Of a stretch of DNA of 64,000 bases, positions 28,991-38,971 are shown piece by piece. The position numbers and the translations under genes are program-made. Position 1 is the first letter of the stretch, and the number at the start of each line of letters is the position of its first letter. The notes under the pieces were generated by a model. The model did no database searches and was not told where the DNA came from. It saw nothing but the letters and a program-made list of their open reading frames with translations. The stretch is from Oceanospirillum beijerinckii DSM 7166 (GTDB taxonomy: Bacteria; Pseudomonadota; Gammaproteobacteria; Pseudomonadales; Halomonadaceae): the NCBI RefSeq assembly GCF_000422425.1, contig NZ_AULT01000011.1:62001-126000 (forward strand). Reading direction: 5' to 3'.

Positions 28991-29235
28991 TATCCTTAAT
29001 AGAGGCCGGTGATTACCGAAAGGATCTCCCTAAGGTAGATTGGTTTGAGTTATATGGTGTTAATCCAATTACTATCCTGCTGATTTCACTTTTGTTCAAG
29101 GGATTTTGCGATAGTTTTTTACCCCGTGATCTAAGCTTTGATCCAGCGCTGGTTTTATTGTGCTTTAAATGGTCATATCACTGACACCCTGATATAACAT
29201 GAGTATGAGCATTAATCTGAAAGTGAGACTTTTCT
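28991..29235. other. Intergenic, no gene seen
   Basis: AT-rich stretch between the transposase remnant and the DgcZ-like gene. Nothing in it resembles further IS256 sequence in any frame that I could follow. Confidence 0.4.
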
Positions 29236-30222
29236 ATGCTTGAGCACCTCTTGGAAAGTATTGATCAGCAGGACTTTGAAACCCTGTCTGAGGATATTAA
29301 GCGGTCATTGGGGGAGCACAGGAAGTGGATGAACAAGATCACGACGGCATTGGTATTACGCCAACCTTTAACTAAGCTGGATTTTGTCGCAGAGGATGCG
29401 CATAAACATTGCCAGTTCGGTCGTTGGATGCAGAAACTGCTAGCTGATCCTATCTTCCAAAAAGGCTCCTTTCTAAAGCTGGAGCAGTACCACGAAGAGC
29501 TGCACGATAGAGCCAGGGTGCTGATCGAGCAGTTGAATCGTGGTGAGAATGTCAGTGAAGATCTGTTCATATCCTTTCTTGAAAGCCGGGATCAGTTTTT
29601 CTATATGGTATTGGAAATTCTGGAGTTCTCGGTAATTAACAAACATCAGTTTGATCCAACCACTAAACTGATGAATCGTCGCAGTGTCGATGCTTTGTTG
29701 GCACACGAAGTGCACCGCATGCAGCGGGATGAAGGCGCAAATACCTGTATTGTCCTAGGGGATATTGATCACTTTAAACGGGTAAATGATACCTATGGTC
29801 ATGATGCAGGGGATCGCATGCTGGAAATGGTGGCCGATGTCTTTCATCAGGCTATCCGGCGCCACGATACTGTATCTCGTTTTGGTGGTGAGGAGTTTCT
29901 GTTTATTTTTCCTGATATGAATCTGGCTGAAACCTGTGAGGTGGTGGAGCGGGTACGTAAAAAGCTGGCCGAAGCGGCGCTGGATTATCAGGGGCAGCAG
30001 ATCAGCGTAACGTCTTCCTTTGGTGTCACTCAGCTATGCCCTCATTGTGAAATTAAAGATTCCATTAAACGGGCAGATATTGCTCTGTATCAGGCTAAAA
30101 GTTCCGGTCGAAACTGCACTGTTTCTATTGATGTTGCGCGTATGATCGCACAAAAAGAGATGAATTTTTCTGAAGAGCAATTAGTTGGTCTCACTGAGCG
30201 TGTATGTAGAAAAATAGGGTGA
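29236..30222 (+). CDS. Diguanylate cyclase with N-terminal zinc-binding CZB domain (DgcZ-like)
   Basis: A 328-residue soluble protein with the two-domain plan of E. coli DgcZ (YdeH). The N-terminal CZB domain has the zinc ligands His28, Cys59 (in HCQFGRW), His86 and His90. Their spacings (31, 27, 4) closely match those I recall for DgcZ. The C-terminal GGDEF domain has GDIDHFKRVNDTYGHDAGD and GGEEF at 217-221, with the inhibitory RxxD (RRHD, 208-211) correctly spaced. It should make c-di-GMP from two GTP, inhibited when zinc is bound. It has no membrane segment. It follows the RNA candidate and IS remnant, so it probably has its own promoter. Confidence 0.95.
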   Translation: MLEHLLESIDQQDFETLSEDIKRSLGEHRKWMNKITTALVLRQPLTKLDFVAEDAHKHCQFGRWMQKLLADPIFQKGSFLKLEQYHEELHDRARVLIEQLNRGENVSEDLFISFLESRDQFFYMVLEILEFSVINKHQFDPTTKLMNRRSVDALLAHEVHRMQRDEGANTCIVLGDIDHFKRVNDTYGHDAGDRMLEMVADVFHQAIRRHDTVSRFGGEEFLFIFPDMNLAETCEVVERVRKKLAEAALDYQGQQISVTSSFGVTQLCPHCEIKDSIKRADIALYQAKSSGRNCTVSIDVARMIAQKEMNFSEEQLVGLTERVCRKIG

Positions 30223-30719
30223 AAGTCAATTTCTTCTGGTTGATATACCTATTTTTTCTGGTGTTCTTAGAATTTTTTTAAATTTCTTTGTAGCGTATCT
30301 ATCTAAAAAAAATGCGAAGCAGCATAAATCGGTATAAGGGCTGTGGTTCTGTGACCTATGGGTCATGTTCTGTCGGATCACTATTTATCGGCCTTTAGTC
30401 GAATTAAGAAATAAAAACTAAAGCATTACAGCAGGTTAAATGTAAGACTTTAGATGCAATATTCGCCAAATTGATAACCTGTTAACCGGTTTTAGACCAA
30501 GACATTTGAAACAGAATCCGTATAATTCTGCGCCATCTAGCCGGAAATAAGGACAAAATGTCTCATCTAATTGCCTGGTATCGGGCAGGATGTTAATCCG
30601 GTCACTATAACTAAAACAGGGATATCCAGAGACGTCGTTTGCCTGTTGGGAATGACGAGGCCAAAAGCCCACTTCTGGTGTCGGCTCAATCCCAATAATT
30701 GACAAATGGCGAAGCTCGT
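30223..30719. other. Intergenic region upstream of mqo
   Basis: About 500 bases with no gene accepted. TATAAT at 30521-30526 is a plausible -10 element without a clear -35, which would give mqo a ~190-base leader. A 97-codon minus-strand frame at 30436-30729 overlaps the mqo start and has no recognisable similarity. Confidence 0.35.
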
Positions 30720-32225
30720 ATGACCGCAAAATCTGCAGATGTGTTACTAGTAGGGGCGGGTGCGATGAGCACTACCCTGGGTATGCTGCTGAAGCAGCTG
30801 GATCCTACCACTAACATCATCATGGTTGAACGTTTAGACCATGTTGCCCACGAAAGTACAGATGGCTGGAATAATGCCGGTACAGGGCATGCCGCATACT
30901 GTGAGTTGAATTATACACCTGAGCAGGCAGACGGTAGCGTCAACACTGCCAAGGCTTTTACCATCAACTCCGCTTTTGAAGTTAGCTTGCAGTTCTGGTC
31001 CTATCTGGTTGAACAGAATGCGATGCCTTCCCCTGAGCAGTTTATTAATCCAACCCCGCACTGTAGTTTTGTCTGGGGTGAGAAGAACGTTAACTTCCTG
31101 CGTACCCGCTATGAATCCCTGAGTAAAACCGAGTGCTTCAAAGACATGGAGTACAGCGAAGATCATGAAGTGATTCGCCAGTGGATGCCTCTGGTGATGC
31201 AAAACCGTGACCCGAATCAGCCGGTAGCGGCGACGCGTGTGCGTTATGGCTCGGATGTCGACTTCGGTTCTGTAGCACGCAACATGGTAAAACACCTGGA
31301 GCAGCAAGACGGTTACGAGCTTCTGCTGGAACACAATGTTCAGGATCTGAAAAAAGATCGTGATGGCCGCTGGAACGTTACTCTAAAAGATAAAAATGGC
31401 AGCAATGTGACAATCAATGCGGGCTTTGTCTTCCTGGGTGCTGGTGGTGGTGCTTTGCCTTTGCTGCAGAAAGCCGATGTGCCTGAAGGTAAAGGTTACG
31501 GCGGTTTCCCTGTGAGTGGTATGTGGCTGGTATGTAAAGACTCTGAAATTGCAGAGCAGCACATGGCTAAGGTTTATGGTACTGCGCCAATTGGTGCGCC
31601 ACCGATGTCCGTACCTCACTTGGATACCCGTGTGATTAATGGTAAAAAAGCCCTGCTGTTTGGTCCTTTTGCCGGTTTCACTACTAAGTTCCTGAAAAAA
31701 GGGTCTATGTTCGATCTGCCGTCCAGTATTAAAACGGACAACCTGAAGTCCATGTTGTCGGTAGGTATGAGCAATATGGATCTGACCCGTTACCTGATCA
31801 GCGAAGTGCGTCAGTCCCACAGTGCCCGTTGTGATGCGCTCCGTAACTTCTTCCCTGATGCAAAAGATGATGATTGGGAACTGGCGATGGCCGGTCAGCG
31901 TGTGCAAATCATCAAGAAAGACCCAAAAACAGGTTCTGGTAAACTTGAGTTTGGCACTGAAGCGATTACTACAGCAGATGGTTCTCTGGCTGCACTGTTA
32001 GGTGCGTCTCCAGGTGCTTCTACTGCTGTGAACACTATGATCAATATCGTAGAAAAATGTTTTGCTGAGCGTATGGAAACCCCTGAGTGGCAGGCGAAGA
32101 TGAAAGAGATGGTGCCTTCTTATGGCGAGTCTCTAACCGATAATGATGAACTGCTATCTACGGTTCGTCAGCGCACTCTGCGTGTTTTGAAGTTGGATCG
32201 TGAGACTGAAGCCGACGAGGCCTAA
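30720..32225 (+). CDS. mqo: Malate:quinone oxidoreductase
   Basis: FAD-dependent membrane-associated enzyme that oxidises malate to oxaloacetate and passes electrons to quinone, replacing or supplementing malate dehydrogenase in the TCA cycle. The 501 residues start with the FAD-binding VLLVGAGAMSTTLGMLLKQL and then include ERLDHVAHESTDGWNNAGTG, HAAYCELNYTP and, near the end, LLGASPGASTAVNTM, all typical of Mqo. The ATG at 30720 (MTAKSADV) is chosen over an in-frame TTG seven codons upstream. It ends in a hairpin with a T-run. Confidence 0.96.
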   Translation: MTAKSADVLLVGAGAMSTTLGMLLKQLDPTTNIIMVERLDHVAHESTDGWNNAGTGHAAYCELNYTPEQADGSVNTAKAFTINSAFEVSLQFWSYLVEQNAMPSPEQFINPTPHCSFVWGEKNVNFLRTRYESLSKTECFKDMEYSEDHEVIRQWMPLVMQNRDPNQPVAATRVRYGSDVDFGSVARNMVKHLEQQDGYELLLEHNVQDLKKDRDGRWNVTLKDKNGSNVTINAGFVFLGAGGGALPLLQKADVPEGKGYGGFPVSGMWLVCKDSEIAEQHMAKVYGTAPIGAPPMSVPHLDTRVINGKKALLFGPFAGFTTKFLKKGSMFDLPSSIKTDNLKSMLSVGMSNMDLTRYLISEVRQSHSARCDALRNFFPDAKDDDWELAMAGQRVQIIKKDPKTGSGKLEFGTEAITTADGSLAALLGASPGASTAVNTMINIVEKCFAERMETPEWQAKMKEMVPSYGESLTDNDELLSTVRQRTLRVLKLDRETEADEA

Positions 32226-32288
32226 AGTCTAACCGCTGAGCTATCCGGTTAGGGTTTAGCAGCGTATAACCGGATTCGATCATAAAAG

Positions 32289-32322
32289 CCGGGTTTTATC
32301 TTTATGGGTAAAATCCGGTTTT
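32289..32322 (+). terminator. Intrinsic terminator after mqo
   Basis: CCGGGTTTTA (32289-32298) pairs with TAAAATCCGG (32309-32318), with one G-U pair, followed by TTTT. It begins about 65 bases past the mqo stop. Confidence 0.75.
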
Positions 32323-32425
32323 GTGTATTAAACCGGAACTTATTTGTTTTCTTACCAAGCCATTTTGCTTTTCCCTTGAGGTTTTGGCGACAGGCTGTTA
32401 CCTGTCATTTGTTAATCTATACTTT

Positions 32426-32501
32426 CCATTCTTCCATTCTTCCATTCTTCCATTCTTCCATTCTTCCATTCTTCCATTCTTCCATTCTTCCATTCTTCCA
32501 T
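32426..32501. repeat. Octanucleotide tandem repeat (CCATTCTT)9
   Basis: Nine perfect copies of CCATTCTT from 32426 to 32497, followed by a partial CCAT. It lies in the 512-base gap between mqo and the CZB chemoreceptor, about 240 bases ahead of the latter's start. Copies are identical, as expected for slipped-strand variation. Since 8 is not a multiple of 3, a frame through the repeat would shift on copy-number change, but no real gene appears to cross it. An effect on promoter spacing is possible. Confidence 0.95.
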
Positions 32502-32737
32502 CCTCAGACCATTGGCTGCTTTTTATCGCCGAGCGCCTAGTGGATAGCATATTCGATGCGGCTAAATGTTACATTGTGTCTTTATATGTTATATTGCTAA
32601 AATTTGAATTAGAAGATATTGAATTTTGCTGCAGATTTTTGACGGTATTAAGGCTTTTATCGCCTTGGTCTGAAGCGCATTTCTAATGCGCTTTCATTAA
32701 CCCTCATGTGCTGCAGCCCCCACCCTTAGAGGCCTCT

Positions 32738-35011
32738 ATGTTCAGCCGATTCCGTATCCGTACCCGTCTGGTGTTGGGTTTTTCCCTGTTGATGTTGTTG
32801 GTCTGTGCTGTTGTCATTCCTTTCCTGTTATCGGATATGAAGCAGTTGATTGAAGAAGCAGAGCACAGAGAGCTGAAAAGTTTGTTTAATCAAGTGCAGG
32901 CCAAAATTGAATCTGAAGAGCGATTGGCAACGGCCATGGCCAGTTATGTTGCTCAGGAGCCACAAATTCAGTCAGCACTGGTCAGAGATGATCGTGACAG
33001 TTTGAAAGTGAGTACCGAAGCGGGCTTTAAAATCCTGAAATCCGAATTTGGTTTAAGGCAGTTTCAGTTTCATCAGCCTCCTGCGACCTCTTATCTGAGG
33101 GTGCATAAAACCGAGAAGTTTGGTGATGATCTATCAAGCTTCCGTGAAACCGTTGTTGTGACTAATCGTGAGCGCCGTGCGGTCAGTGGTATCGAGAAAG
33201 GTGTCGCAGGCCTGGGGATTCGTGGTGTCGTACCGATACATGTGCAGGGACAGCATTGGGGGTCGGTGGAGTTCGGCTTTTCCCTGGGGCAGTCTTTCTT
33301 TGATCTGGTGAAAGAAGAGATTGGTGCTGACCTGGTGGTGCATCAAAAAGCCAGTCAGGGTCTTCAATCTTATGCTTCAACGCTACAGGGGCAGGAGCTA
33401 TTGGGTCTTTCTGAGTTAAATGCCGTGTTGCGCGGTGATGATCTGATGGCTCAACTGGATCAGAATGGCCGTCATTATGCGGTATATGCCAATGTGCTGA
33501 AAGATTTCTCCGGTCAGCCTGTGGCGGTACTTCAGGTGGCGATGGAGCGTGATGATTATCTGGCGATGTTTAATACCTCTGTTCAACATTCGGTGATGAT
33601 TGCTGTACTGTTCCTGATCGCGGGTTTGATTGTTGCGGTAGCGATTACCCGCAGCATTGTTAAGCCGCTCGATAAGATGCGTATAGCAGTGGATAATATC
33701 TCAATGGGTGATGGTGATCTGAGTCGTCAGCTGGATACCGACGGTAATAATGAACTCAGTGAGATTGCAGGCTCTATTAACCGCTTTATCAATAATATTG
33801 AGGATGTGGTGAAAACGTTGATGAAATCGATTGCTACGGTTTCCAGTTCCGGCTCTGAACTGTTTGATATCACAGAGAACACCATTACTCAGGCACGCAA
33901 TCAGCAGCAAAGTACTACGGAAGTGGCGACTGCGATCAATGAGATGACAGCGACGGCTCAAGAGGTTGCCAATCACACGAACAGCACTTCAGAGGTCACT
34001 GATCAGGCGAGTCAACAAGCAAAAGAAAGCTACGAGATTGTGCAGGAGAGTATTCGTACCATCCATGAAATGGCAGATAACGTGAACTCGACTGTTGAGA
34101 TGATTAATCGGGTGAATCAGCAATCTCAGGAGATTCACACCATTCTGGACGTGATTCACGGTATCGCCGAACAGACAAATCTGCTGGCACTGAACGCTGC
34201 GATTGAAGCGGCCCGTGCCGGTGAACAGGGCCGAGGTTTTGCGGTGGTCGCAGATGAAGTACGCTCTCTGGCCAGCCGCACCCAGGATGCCACGGCACAG
34301 ATCAATCAGATGATCACTGAACTACAACAAGTAACGGGGGAAACCACCGATGTCATTACCGAGAGTCAGCAGCATGTCGGGGCGTTAGTTGAAGTGGCTA
34401 ATGAATCCGGTAAGGCATTGAAGGCGATCTCAGACGGCATGCAGCAAATCAATGATACCGTGTATCAGATCGCCAGTGCAGCCGAGGAGCAAAGCCAGGT
34501 TTCCGATACCATCAACGAGAGTGTCAGTACGATTGCCGTAGGTGCAGAAGAGACCTATGCCGGAGCCGGTCAGATTATGCAGAAGTCCTCATTGATGGGC
34601 GGAGAGATGACGGCACTGATGGCCATTGTGCGTCGCTTTAAGGTGCGTAAAGACCCGGCCACAGAATTGGCGGTGGCCCGTAGTGCACACCAGGCGTGGA
34701 AAATGCGTTTACGCACCTTCCTGGATACAGGGAAAGGGATCTCCATGAATCAAGCAGTATCCGCCCATGAGTGTGATTTTGGTCGTTGGTATTACGGTGA
34801 TGGTCATGAGGTTTGTCGCCATAATGCAGACCTGAAGTCGATAGAAAGCCCTCATGAGCAGTTGCACCAGCTGATTAAGCAGATTATCCAGCACAAAGAG
34901 CAAGGCGATATGCCGCAAGCAGAACGGCTTTATCATCAGGTTTGTAAGCTGTCTGATGAAATCGTGGCAGGCATGGATAGCGCTATTGAGCATTATAAAC
35001 ATCATGGCTAA
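32738..35011 (+). CDS. Methyl-accepting chemotaxis protein with Cache sensor and C-terminal CZB domain
   Basis: A 757-residue chemoreceptor. A membrane helix at about 9-30 is followed by a ~255-residue periplasmic dCache-type sensor, then a second helix at about 290-312 ([18 protein letters not shown]), HAMP and the signalling hairpin ([20 protein letters not shown] intact). The last ~110 residues are a CZB zinc-binding domain with [11 protein letters not shown] and downstream histidines (SPHEQLH). CZB domains on chemoreceptors sense zinc and, in TlpD-type proteins, hypochlorous acid. The start at ATG 32738 ([10 protein letters not shown]) is chosen; an in-frame GTG ten codons upstream lacks a ribosome-binding site. 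It has an octanucleotide repeat in its upstream region. Confidence 0.94.
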   Translation: MFSRFRIRTRLVLGFSLLMLLVCAVVIPFLLSDMKQLIEEAEHRELKSLFNQVQAKIESEERLATAMASYVAQEPQIQSALVRDDRDSLKVSTEAGFKILKSEFGLRQFQFHQPPATSYLRVHKTEKFGDDLSSFRETVVVTNRERRAVSGIEKGVAGLGIRGVVPIHVQGQHWGSVEFGFSLGQSFFDLVKEEIGADLVVHQKASQGLQSYASTLQGQELLGLSELNAVLRGDDLMAQLDQNGRHYAVYANVLKDFSGQPVAVLQVAMERDDYLAMFNTSVQHSVMIAVLFLIAGLIVAVAITRSIVKPLDKMRIAVDNISMGDGDLSRQLDTDGNNELSEIAGSINRFINNIEDVVKTLMKSIATVSSSGSELFDITENTITQARNQQQSTTEVATAINEMTATAQEVANHTNSTSEVTDQASQQAKESYEIVQESIRTIHEMADNVNSTVEMINRVNQQSQEIHTILDVIHGIAEQTNLLALNAAIEAARAGEQGRGFAVVADEVRSLASRTQDATAQINQMITELQQVTGETTDVITESQQHVGALVEVANESGKALKAISDGMQQINDTVYQIASAAEEQSQVSDTINESVSTIAVGAEETYAGAGQIMQKSSLMGGEMTALMAIVRRFKVRKDPATELAVARSAHQAWKMRLRTFLDTGKGISMNQAVSAHECDFGRWYYGDGHEVCRHNADLKSIESPHEQLHQLIKQIIQHKEQGDMPQAERLYHQVCKLSDEIVAGMDSAIEHYKHHG

Positions 35012-35224
35012 GCCCGGCCTGACTATGATTATCCGTTAAAGTCGCTAACACAGAGCAGTCGTATTTTGCGGCTGCTCTGTATGCTAAATGCTGACTTGCC
35101 CCTTATGACAAACTTGCCCTCTGTTGCAAGTGAAGCACTGCTTCAGCCCCCCCGCTTTGCACACCGAACCAGTCCCGGCTTTTTGACGTATCGAATTTAT
35201 TCATTCCTGAACGTAGAGCCATCG

Positions 35225-35956
35225 ATGAAATACCATAGCTTACTGCCGCTCTCTGCTCTGGCAGCCTTATCTGTGTTGACTCTATTGATCCATATGGACG
35301 TCATTCCCAGTGGTGAGATTCTATTATCACAATTACAGGGCATGTTATTAGGCCAGGAAAGTCTGGCTAATGATTTATCAGAAACTTCCTCTGCAGGCCG
35401 CAGCCTTAGCGATATCAGCGTGTCGTCTGCGCTTTTGCTATTGTTGATTATTCTGTTGGAGTCGATTGTCTATCTGGGGTTTTATTTTCCCGGTCAGTTC
35501 TTTGCGGTCGTGTTGGTGGTGTTAGCGGACCCTTCCTGGCTGGATATGTTAGTGTTGACTGTGGTGATGGTGGCTGCCGCAACTCTGGGCTCTTTGATCA
35601 ACTACGGTTTGGGTTATTATTGTGTTGGTGGAAAGCCCGTTGGAAGAGAGCCTGAAACCGGGATGAAAGATGATTTTTCTCTTAGAAATCTGCTCCTGGC
35701 GATGTTGCACACCAATGCTCTGGCCTTTTATATGTTCAATCAGGGCGCTGAACGGCACCCTGTGCGTGTGGTCTTTCTTGCGGGATTAATCAATCTTCCC
35801 TATTACCTGCTTCTGATAGCCGGGACCACTCTCCTAAGTCGTCAGGTGATGTATGTAGCTGAAACACCACAGGTTTTGTTGATGTTTCTGTTGCTTTGGC
35901 TGGTAGTTGCGCTTTGGCTGGATAAACGTAAGATAAGTCATCATGGCTCTGTATAA
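35225..35956 (+). CDS. DedA-like integral membrane protein
   Basis: A 243-residue membrane protein of about five or six helices. The block ESIVYLGFYFPGQFFAVVLV followed by AAATLGSLINYGLGYY resembles the E...PG...N/D-Y..G pattern of the DedA/SNARE-associated family, involved in undecaprenyl phosphate or phospholipid flipping. The later TNALAFYMFNQGAERHPVR stretch fits the second half only loosely, so it is a divergent member at best. The ATG at 35225 (MKYHSLLPL) is chosen because it directly begins the first hydrophobic segment; the open frame extends to 35066. It follows the chemoreceptor by about 210 bases. Confidence 0.5.
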   Translation: MKYHSLLPLSALAALSVLTLLIHMDVIPSGEILLSQLQGMLLGQESLANDLSETSSAGRSLSDISVSSALLLLLIILLESIVYLGFYFPGQFFAVVLVVLADPSWLDMLVLTVVMVAAATLGSLINYGLGYYCVGGKPVGREPETGMKDDFSLRNLLLAMLHTNALAFYMFNQGAERHPVRVVFLAGLINLPYYLLLIAGTTLLSRQVMYVAETPQVLLMFLLLWLVVALWLDKRKISHHGSV

Positions 35957-36080
35957 ACAGTGCAAGTCCGCTTCAGAGGTAATTCCTGAATATCTCAAGT
36001 ACTGTCTTGCCGCACTCTATTGCCGCATTCTACAGGCAGTCTGATTATCTCTTTTATTATATAAACTGACAGGATATCGC

Positions 36081-36305
36081 GTGCTAGATACCATTAACCC
36101 AGAATCTTTGCTGAAACTGACCACTATGAAAATGCCGTTTGGCAAATACCAGGGTCGTGTATTGATGGATTTGCCAGAACCTTATCTGTTGTGGTTTGGC
36201 AAAAAAGGGTTCCCTTCTGGTGAGCTGGGTATGTTGATGGCTCTGATGCTTGAGTTGCAGATTAACGGTCTTGAGAGCCTGTTAACCCCACTTAGACGAT
36301 CCTAA
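36081..36305 (+). CDS. DUF3820 family small protein
   Basis: A 74-residue cytoplasmic protein of the DUF3820 family, annotated in some genomes as a putative quorum-sensing-regulated virulence factor. The family signature KMPFGKYQGRVLMDLPEPYL and WFGKKGFPSGELG is clear. The GTG at 36081 has AGGAT upstream at good spacing; an internal ATG would cut off the first 15 residues. The biochemical role is unknown. Upstream is the DedA-like gene, downstream a PAS-GGDEF protein. Confidence 0.88.
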   Translation: MLDTINPESLLKLTTMKMPFGKYQGRVLMDLPEPYLLWFGKKGFPSGELGMLMALMLELQINGLESLLTPLRRS

Positions 36306-36531
36306 GGCTTGGGTTGTGTTTATGAATCCTCTGCTTTTCTGAGTTAAAACGCGATTCAAAATATTGTAATCTGGTACCTCTGTATTCGGTGTTTACAAAG
36401 ACGCGACAATTATAGGCTTGTTATATTTGATGTGCTGGATTAAAACTTAGTGGGTATAGCATGAAAAGCTACTGATATTGCTGCGTTTACAGGATGTTCA
36501 CATAAGCATCTGTCCTGTCCGAGGTTTGTAC

Positions 36532-37899
36532 GTGTATAACGAAACCAATTTCGATCACCTTCCGGTGTTAAGTGCTCTCAGTGATATTGCGGGTTTTGAG
36601 CTGGTGCCGGATATTATCTGGATCTTTGACCTGGATCGTCACGGCTTCTGGTGGGGTAACTCCAGTGCACTCAAATTTTGGGGTTTGGATCGGGTTCAGC
36701 AGTTGATCGATAAAGACCTGTCGGCTGATACAGAAAGCGCCCGCCAGCGTACGGAACAAACCTTCTACAAAGCGGTTGCTCAGGGTATGACCGTTGACCC
36801 CTGGACCACTTACCCCAATGGTAAGCCCAAAACCCTGATGATGAGACATAAAGCCGTCTTACTAGGTCCTGAAAAACACCGAGGTATCATTGCATTTATC
36901 AGTGAAGAGGTGAACCTGGGAGAAGACCCGGAAACCCTGATTTTTGCCGAAGCGGTGCGCTACACCTCTGTTGCGGTGACCAGTTTCACCCTACAAGGCA
37001 AACCTATCTTTGAAAATCCTGTTGCGGCTGAACTCTATGGTTATGCCCGTGGTGGGCTGGATGCTGCGGGTACTGGTAATACCACTGATGCGTTAGACCA
37101 TAGCGATGGCAGTGACAATACACTCTCTGAATTTGAGCGCCGTTTTGCTGATCCCGCCGAAGGTAAAGCGCGTTTGGCACAAGCTCAGGCGCATCAGGAT
37201 GGTCAGCAGGAACATCTGATGCGTACGCAAAAAGGCATTCGTCGTCATGCGGTGAATATTCGTACCAGCCGTCATCCTTTGACCGGGGACTATCTGACGC
37301 TGGTGTCGGAATATGATGTGACGGAGCTACATGATGCATTGGCTGAGGCTGAGTGTGTTAAAGAGGAGCTGAAAAAACAGGCCCATTACGATGCGTTAAC
37401 GGGTTTACCCAGCCTACGTTTGTGCAAGGATCGTATGGAGGAGGCGTTCTCTCAAGCCAAACACGGTAATAAGCAAGTGGCACTGATGTTTGTTGACCTC
37501 GATGGCTTTAAATCTGTGAACGATAACTATGGTCACGATGCAGGAGATCAAGTGCTGAAGGCTGTTGGGCAGCGCTTGTCAGCTCTGGTTGGCGCAGAAG
37601 ACACTGTTGGTCGTATCGGTGGCGATGAATTTATTATTATCCTGCCGGATATCAGCCATAAAGACGATTCTGCACAGATTGCCGAACGTGCCATCAAAGA
37701 TCTGTCGCAACCGTTTCAGGTTGAGGATGAGGTGTGCCAACGTGTGAATGCCCATATTGGTGCCAGTGTGGGAATCGCGCTGTACCCGGTTTCAGGCCAG
37801 AGTGCTGAAGAATTACTGCGCGCCGCCGACCAATCGATGTATCAGGTGAAAAGAGCGGGTAAAAACAACTTCTGCTTTGCCAGCGAGTGGATGGCTTAA
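36532..37899 (+). CDS. PAS-GGDEF diguanylate cyclase
   Basis: A 455-residue soluble protein. Two PAS-like regions occupy about 20-280 (FELVPDIIWIFDLDRHGFWW and a second with AVTSFTLQGKPIFENPVAAE). A short coiled-coil linker leads to a GGDEF domain with DALTGLPSLRLCKDRME, MFVDLDGFKSVNDNYGHDAG and RIGGDEFIIILP. The GGDEF motif is intact. The RxxD inhibitory site is not (GAED), so product inhibition is not expected there. The start is GTG at 36532, with GAGG seven bases upstream. The open frame reaches a TTG at 36478, but that start has no ribosome-binding site. Confidence 0.88.
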   Translation: MYNETNFDHLPVLSALSDIAGFELVPDIIWIFDLDRHGFWWGNSSALKFWGLDRVQQLIDKDLSADTESARQRTEQTFYKAVAQGMTVDPWTTYPNGKPKTLMMRHKAVLLGPEKHRGIIAFISEEVNLGEDPETLIFAEAVRYTSVAVTSFTLQGKPIFENPVAAELYGYARGGLDAAGTGNTTDALDHSDGSDNTLSEFERRFADPAEGKARLAQAQAHQDGQQEHLMRTQKGIRRHAVNIRTSRHPLTGDYLTLVSEYDVTELHDALAEAECVKEELKKQAHYDALTGLPSLRLCKDRMEEAFSQAKHGNKQVALMFVDLDGFKSVNDNYGHDAGDQVLKAVGQRLSALVGAEDTVGRIGGDEFIIILPDISHKDDSAQIAERAIKDLSQPFQVEDEVCQRVNAHIGASVGIALYPVSGQSAEELLRAADQSMYQVKRAGKNNFCFASEWMA

Positions 37900-37978
37900 T
37901 ATTATGCTCTAAGACAGATCCACCACGGTTTAAGGTAGCGGTATTACTGTTAAAAAATCTATTTGCAGGCCTTATAGG

Positions 37979-38878
37979 CTAGTGGATGTTTAACTGAAAT
38001 AGATGATTTAACAGCCATTGCCCAGCGGGACCGATTGCTTTTTTTTCCGTCCACACTACATCGATACCCTGCAGAGAAGCATCTTGCTGATAGACACGCT
38101 TCAACACAATCAGATCGCCACTTTCAAGTTCTTCCTGCACCACGGATTCGTGCAAACTGGCCCAACCTAAACCAGCACATAACAGCTCTGCAATAACAAA
38201 AGGGCTTTCTGCATACCAAACTTTGGGGCTTAGAATATGGGCGTTATGGCTGGTATCTTCCGGGTTTAAGCTTTTAGGAATGAGCTGGCGATACTGACGC
38301 AAGTCACTATGATCTACCTGTTCCAGTTGTGCCAGAGGATGATTTCTACTGCATACCGGCATGCGTCGTGAGTGACCGATTCCGCGGAACTTAAACCCCT
38401 GAGGGTAATTCTCCTGCTCCAACATAATCCCCATATCTGCCCGGCCTGTGCGAATCAGCTCCGCAACATCATTGACACCTGGGTCCAGTAGCTCCAGTTC
38501 AATATGAGGAAAGGCCTGCTCAAATTTTACCAGTAGTTTAACCATCGCTTGAGTAAAGAGATTCTGCTCAATAGCAACACAAAGTGCGCTCTCTTCACCC
38601 AGGTTTATCGAGCGGGCTTTATGGACAAATTCATTGTGGCTCTCCAATACCGCATAAGCGGATTTCAGTAAAGACTCCCCCTCGACGGTCAGTTTGGGGC
38701 TGCGGGTCGAGCGGTCAAACAGTTCCACTCCGGACTCAATCTCCAGATTGATCACGGCATTACTGATGGCCGATTGTGCTTTTTTTAAACGTCGGGCTGC
38801 GGCAGAAAAAGAACCGGTCTCTGCCGCTGCGACAAAGGCGTTAAGTTGTTCAATATTAGGCATTTTGCTGCTCTCCAT
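37979..38878 (-). CDS. LysR-family regulator, AceR-like
   Basis: A 299-residue LysR regulator. The N-terminal HTH has LNAFVAAAETGSFSAAARRL and KKAQSAISNAVINLEIESGV; the substrate-binding domain follows. It is divergent from the PACE-family efflux gene at 39144, the same arrangement as aceR-aceI of Acinetobacter, so it probably activates that pump in response to a biocide or polyamine-like ligand. A perfect inverted repeat of LysR type lies between them. An alternative ATG five codons inside is possible. Confidence 0.88.
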   Translation of the reverse strand: MESSKMPNIEQLNAFVAAAETGSFSAAARRLKKAQSAISNAVINLEIESGVELFDRSTRSPKLTVEGESLLKSAYAVLESHNEFVHKARSINLGEESALCVAIEQNLFTQAMVKLLVKFEQAFPHIELELLDPGVNDVAELIRTGRADMGIMLEQENYPQGFKFRGIGHSRRMPVCSRNHPLAQLEQVDHSDLRQYRQLIPKSLNPEDTSHNAHILSPKVWYAESPFVIAELLCAGLGWASLHESVVQEELESGDLIVLKRVYQQDASLQGIDVVWTEKKAIGPAGQWLLNHLFQLNIH

Positions 38879-38954
38879 AATGCCGCTGTTTTCTTTGCTA
38901 TCAGGATTATCAGGCTATGGACCTGAAGCCTACAACGTAGTGTAAGTATGAATA

Positions 38955-38971
38955 TATCTGAAAAGCAGATA
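38955..38971. promoter_or_regulatory. LysR-type operator candidate, TATCTG-N5-CAGATA
   Basis: Perfect inverted repeat TATCTG-AAAAG-CAGATA, which contains the LysR T-N11-A core (TCTGAAAAGCAGA). It lies about 77 bases upstream of the LysR gene and about 173 bases upstream of the PACE gene. Confidence 0.55.

Noticed and set aside
30436-30729. 97-codon minus-strand frame ahead of mqo
   Set aside because: It overlaps the mqo start, has no similarity that I can identify and no supporting signals, so a gene here is not supported.
32426-32501. CRISPR array
   Set aside because: The repeat is a contiguous 8-bp tandem unit with no spacers and no cas genes nearby.
32304-32686. Two plus-strand frames running through the octanucleotide repeat
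   Set aside because: They are open only because the repeat unit has no stop in any frame. The proteins are FHSSILPF repeats with no other signal.
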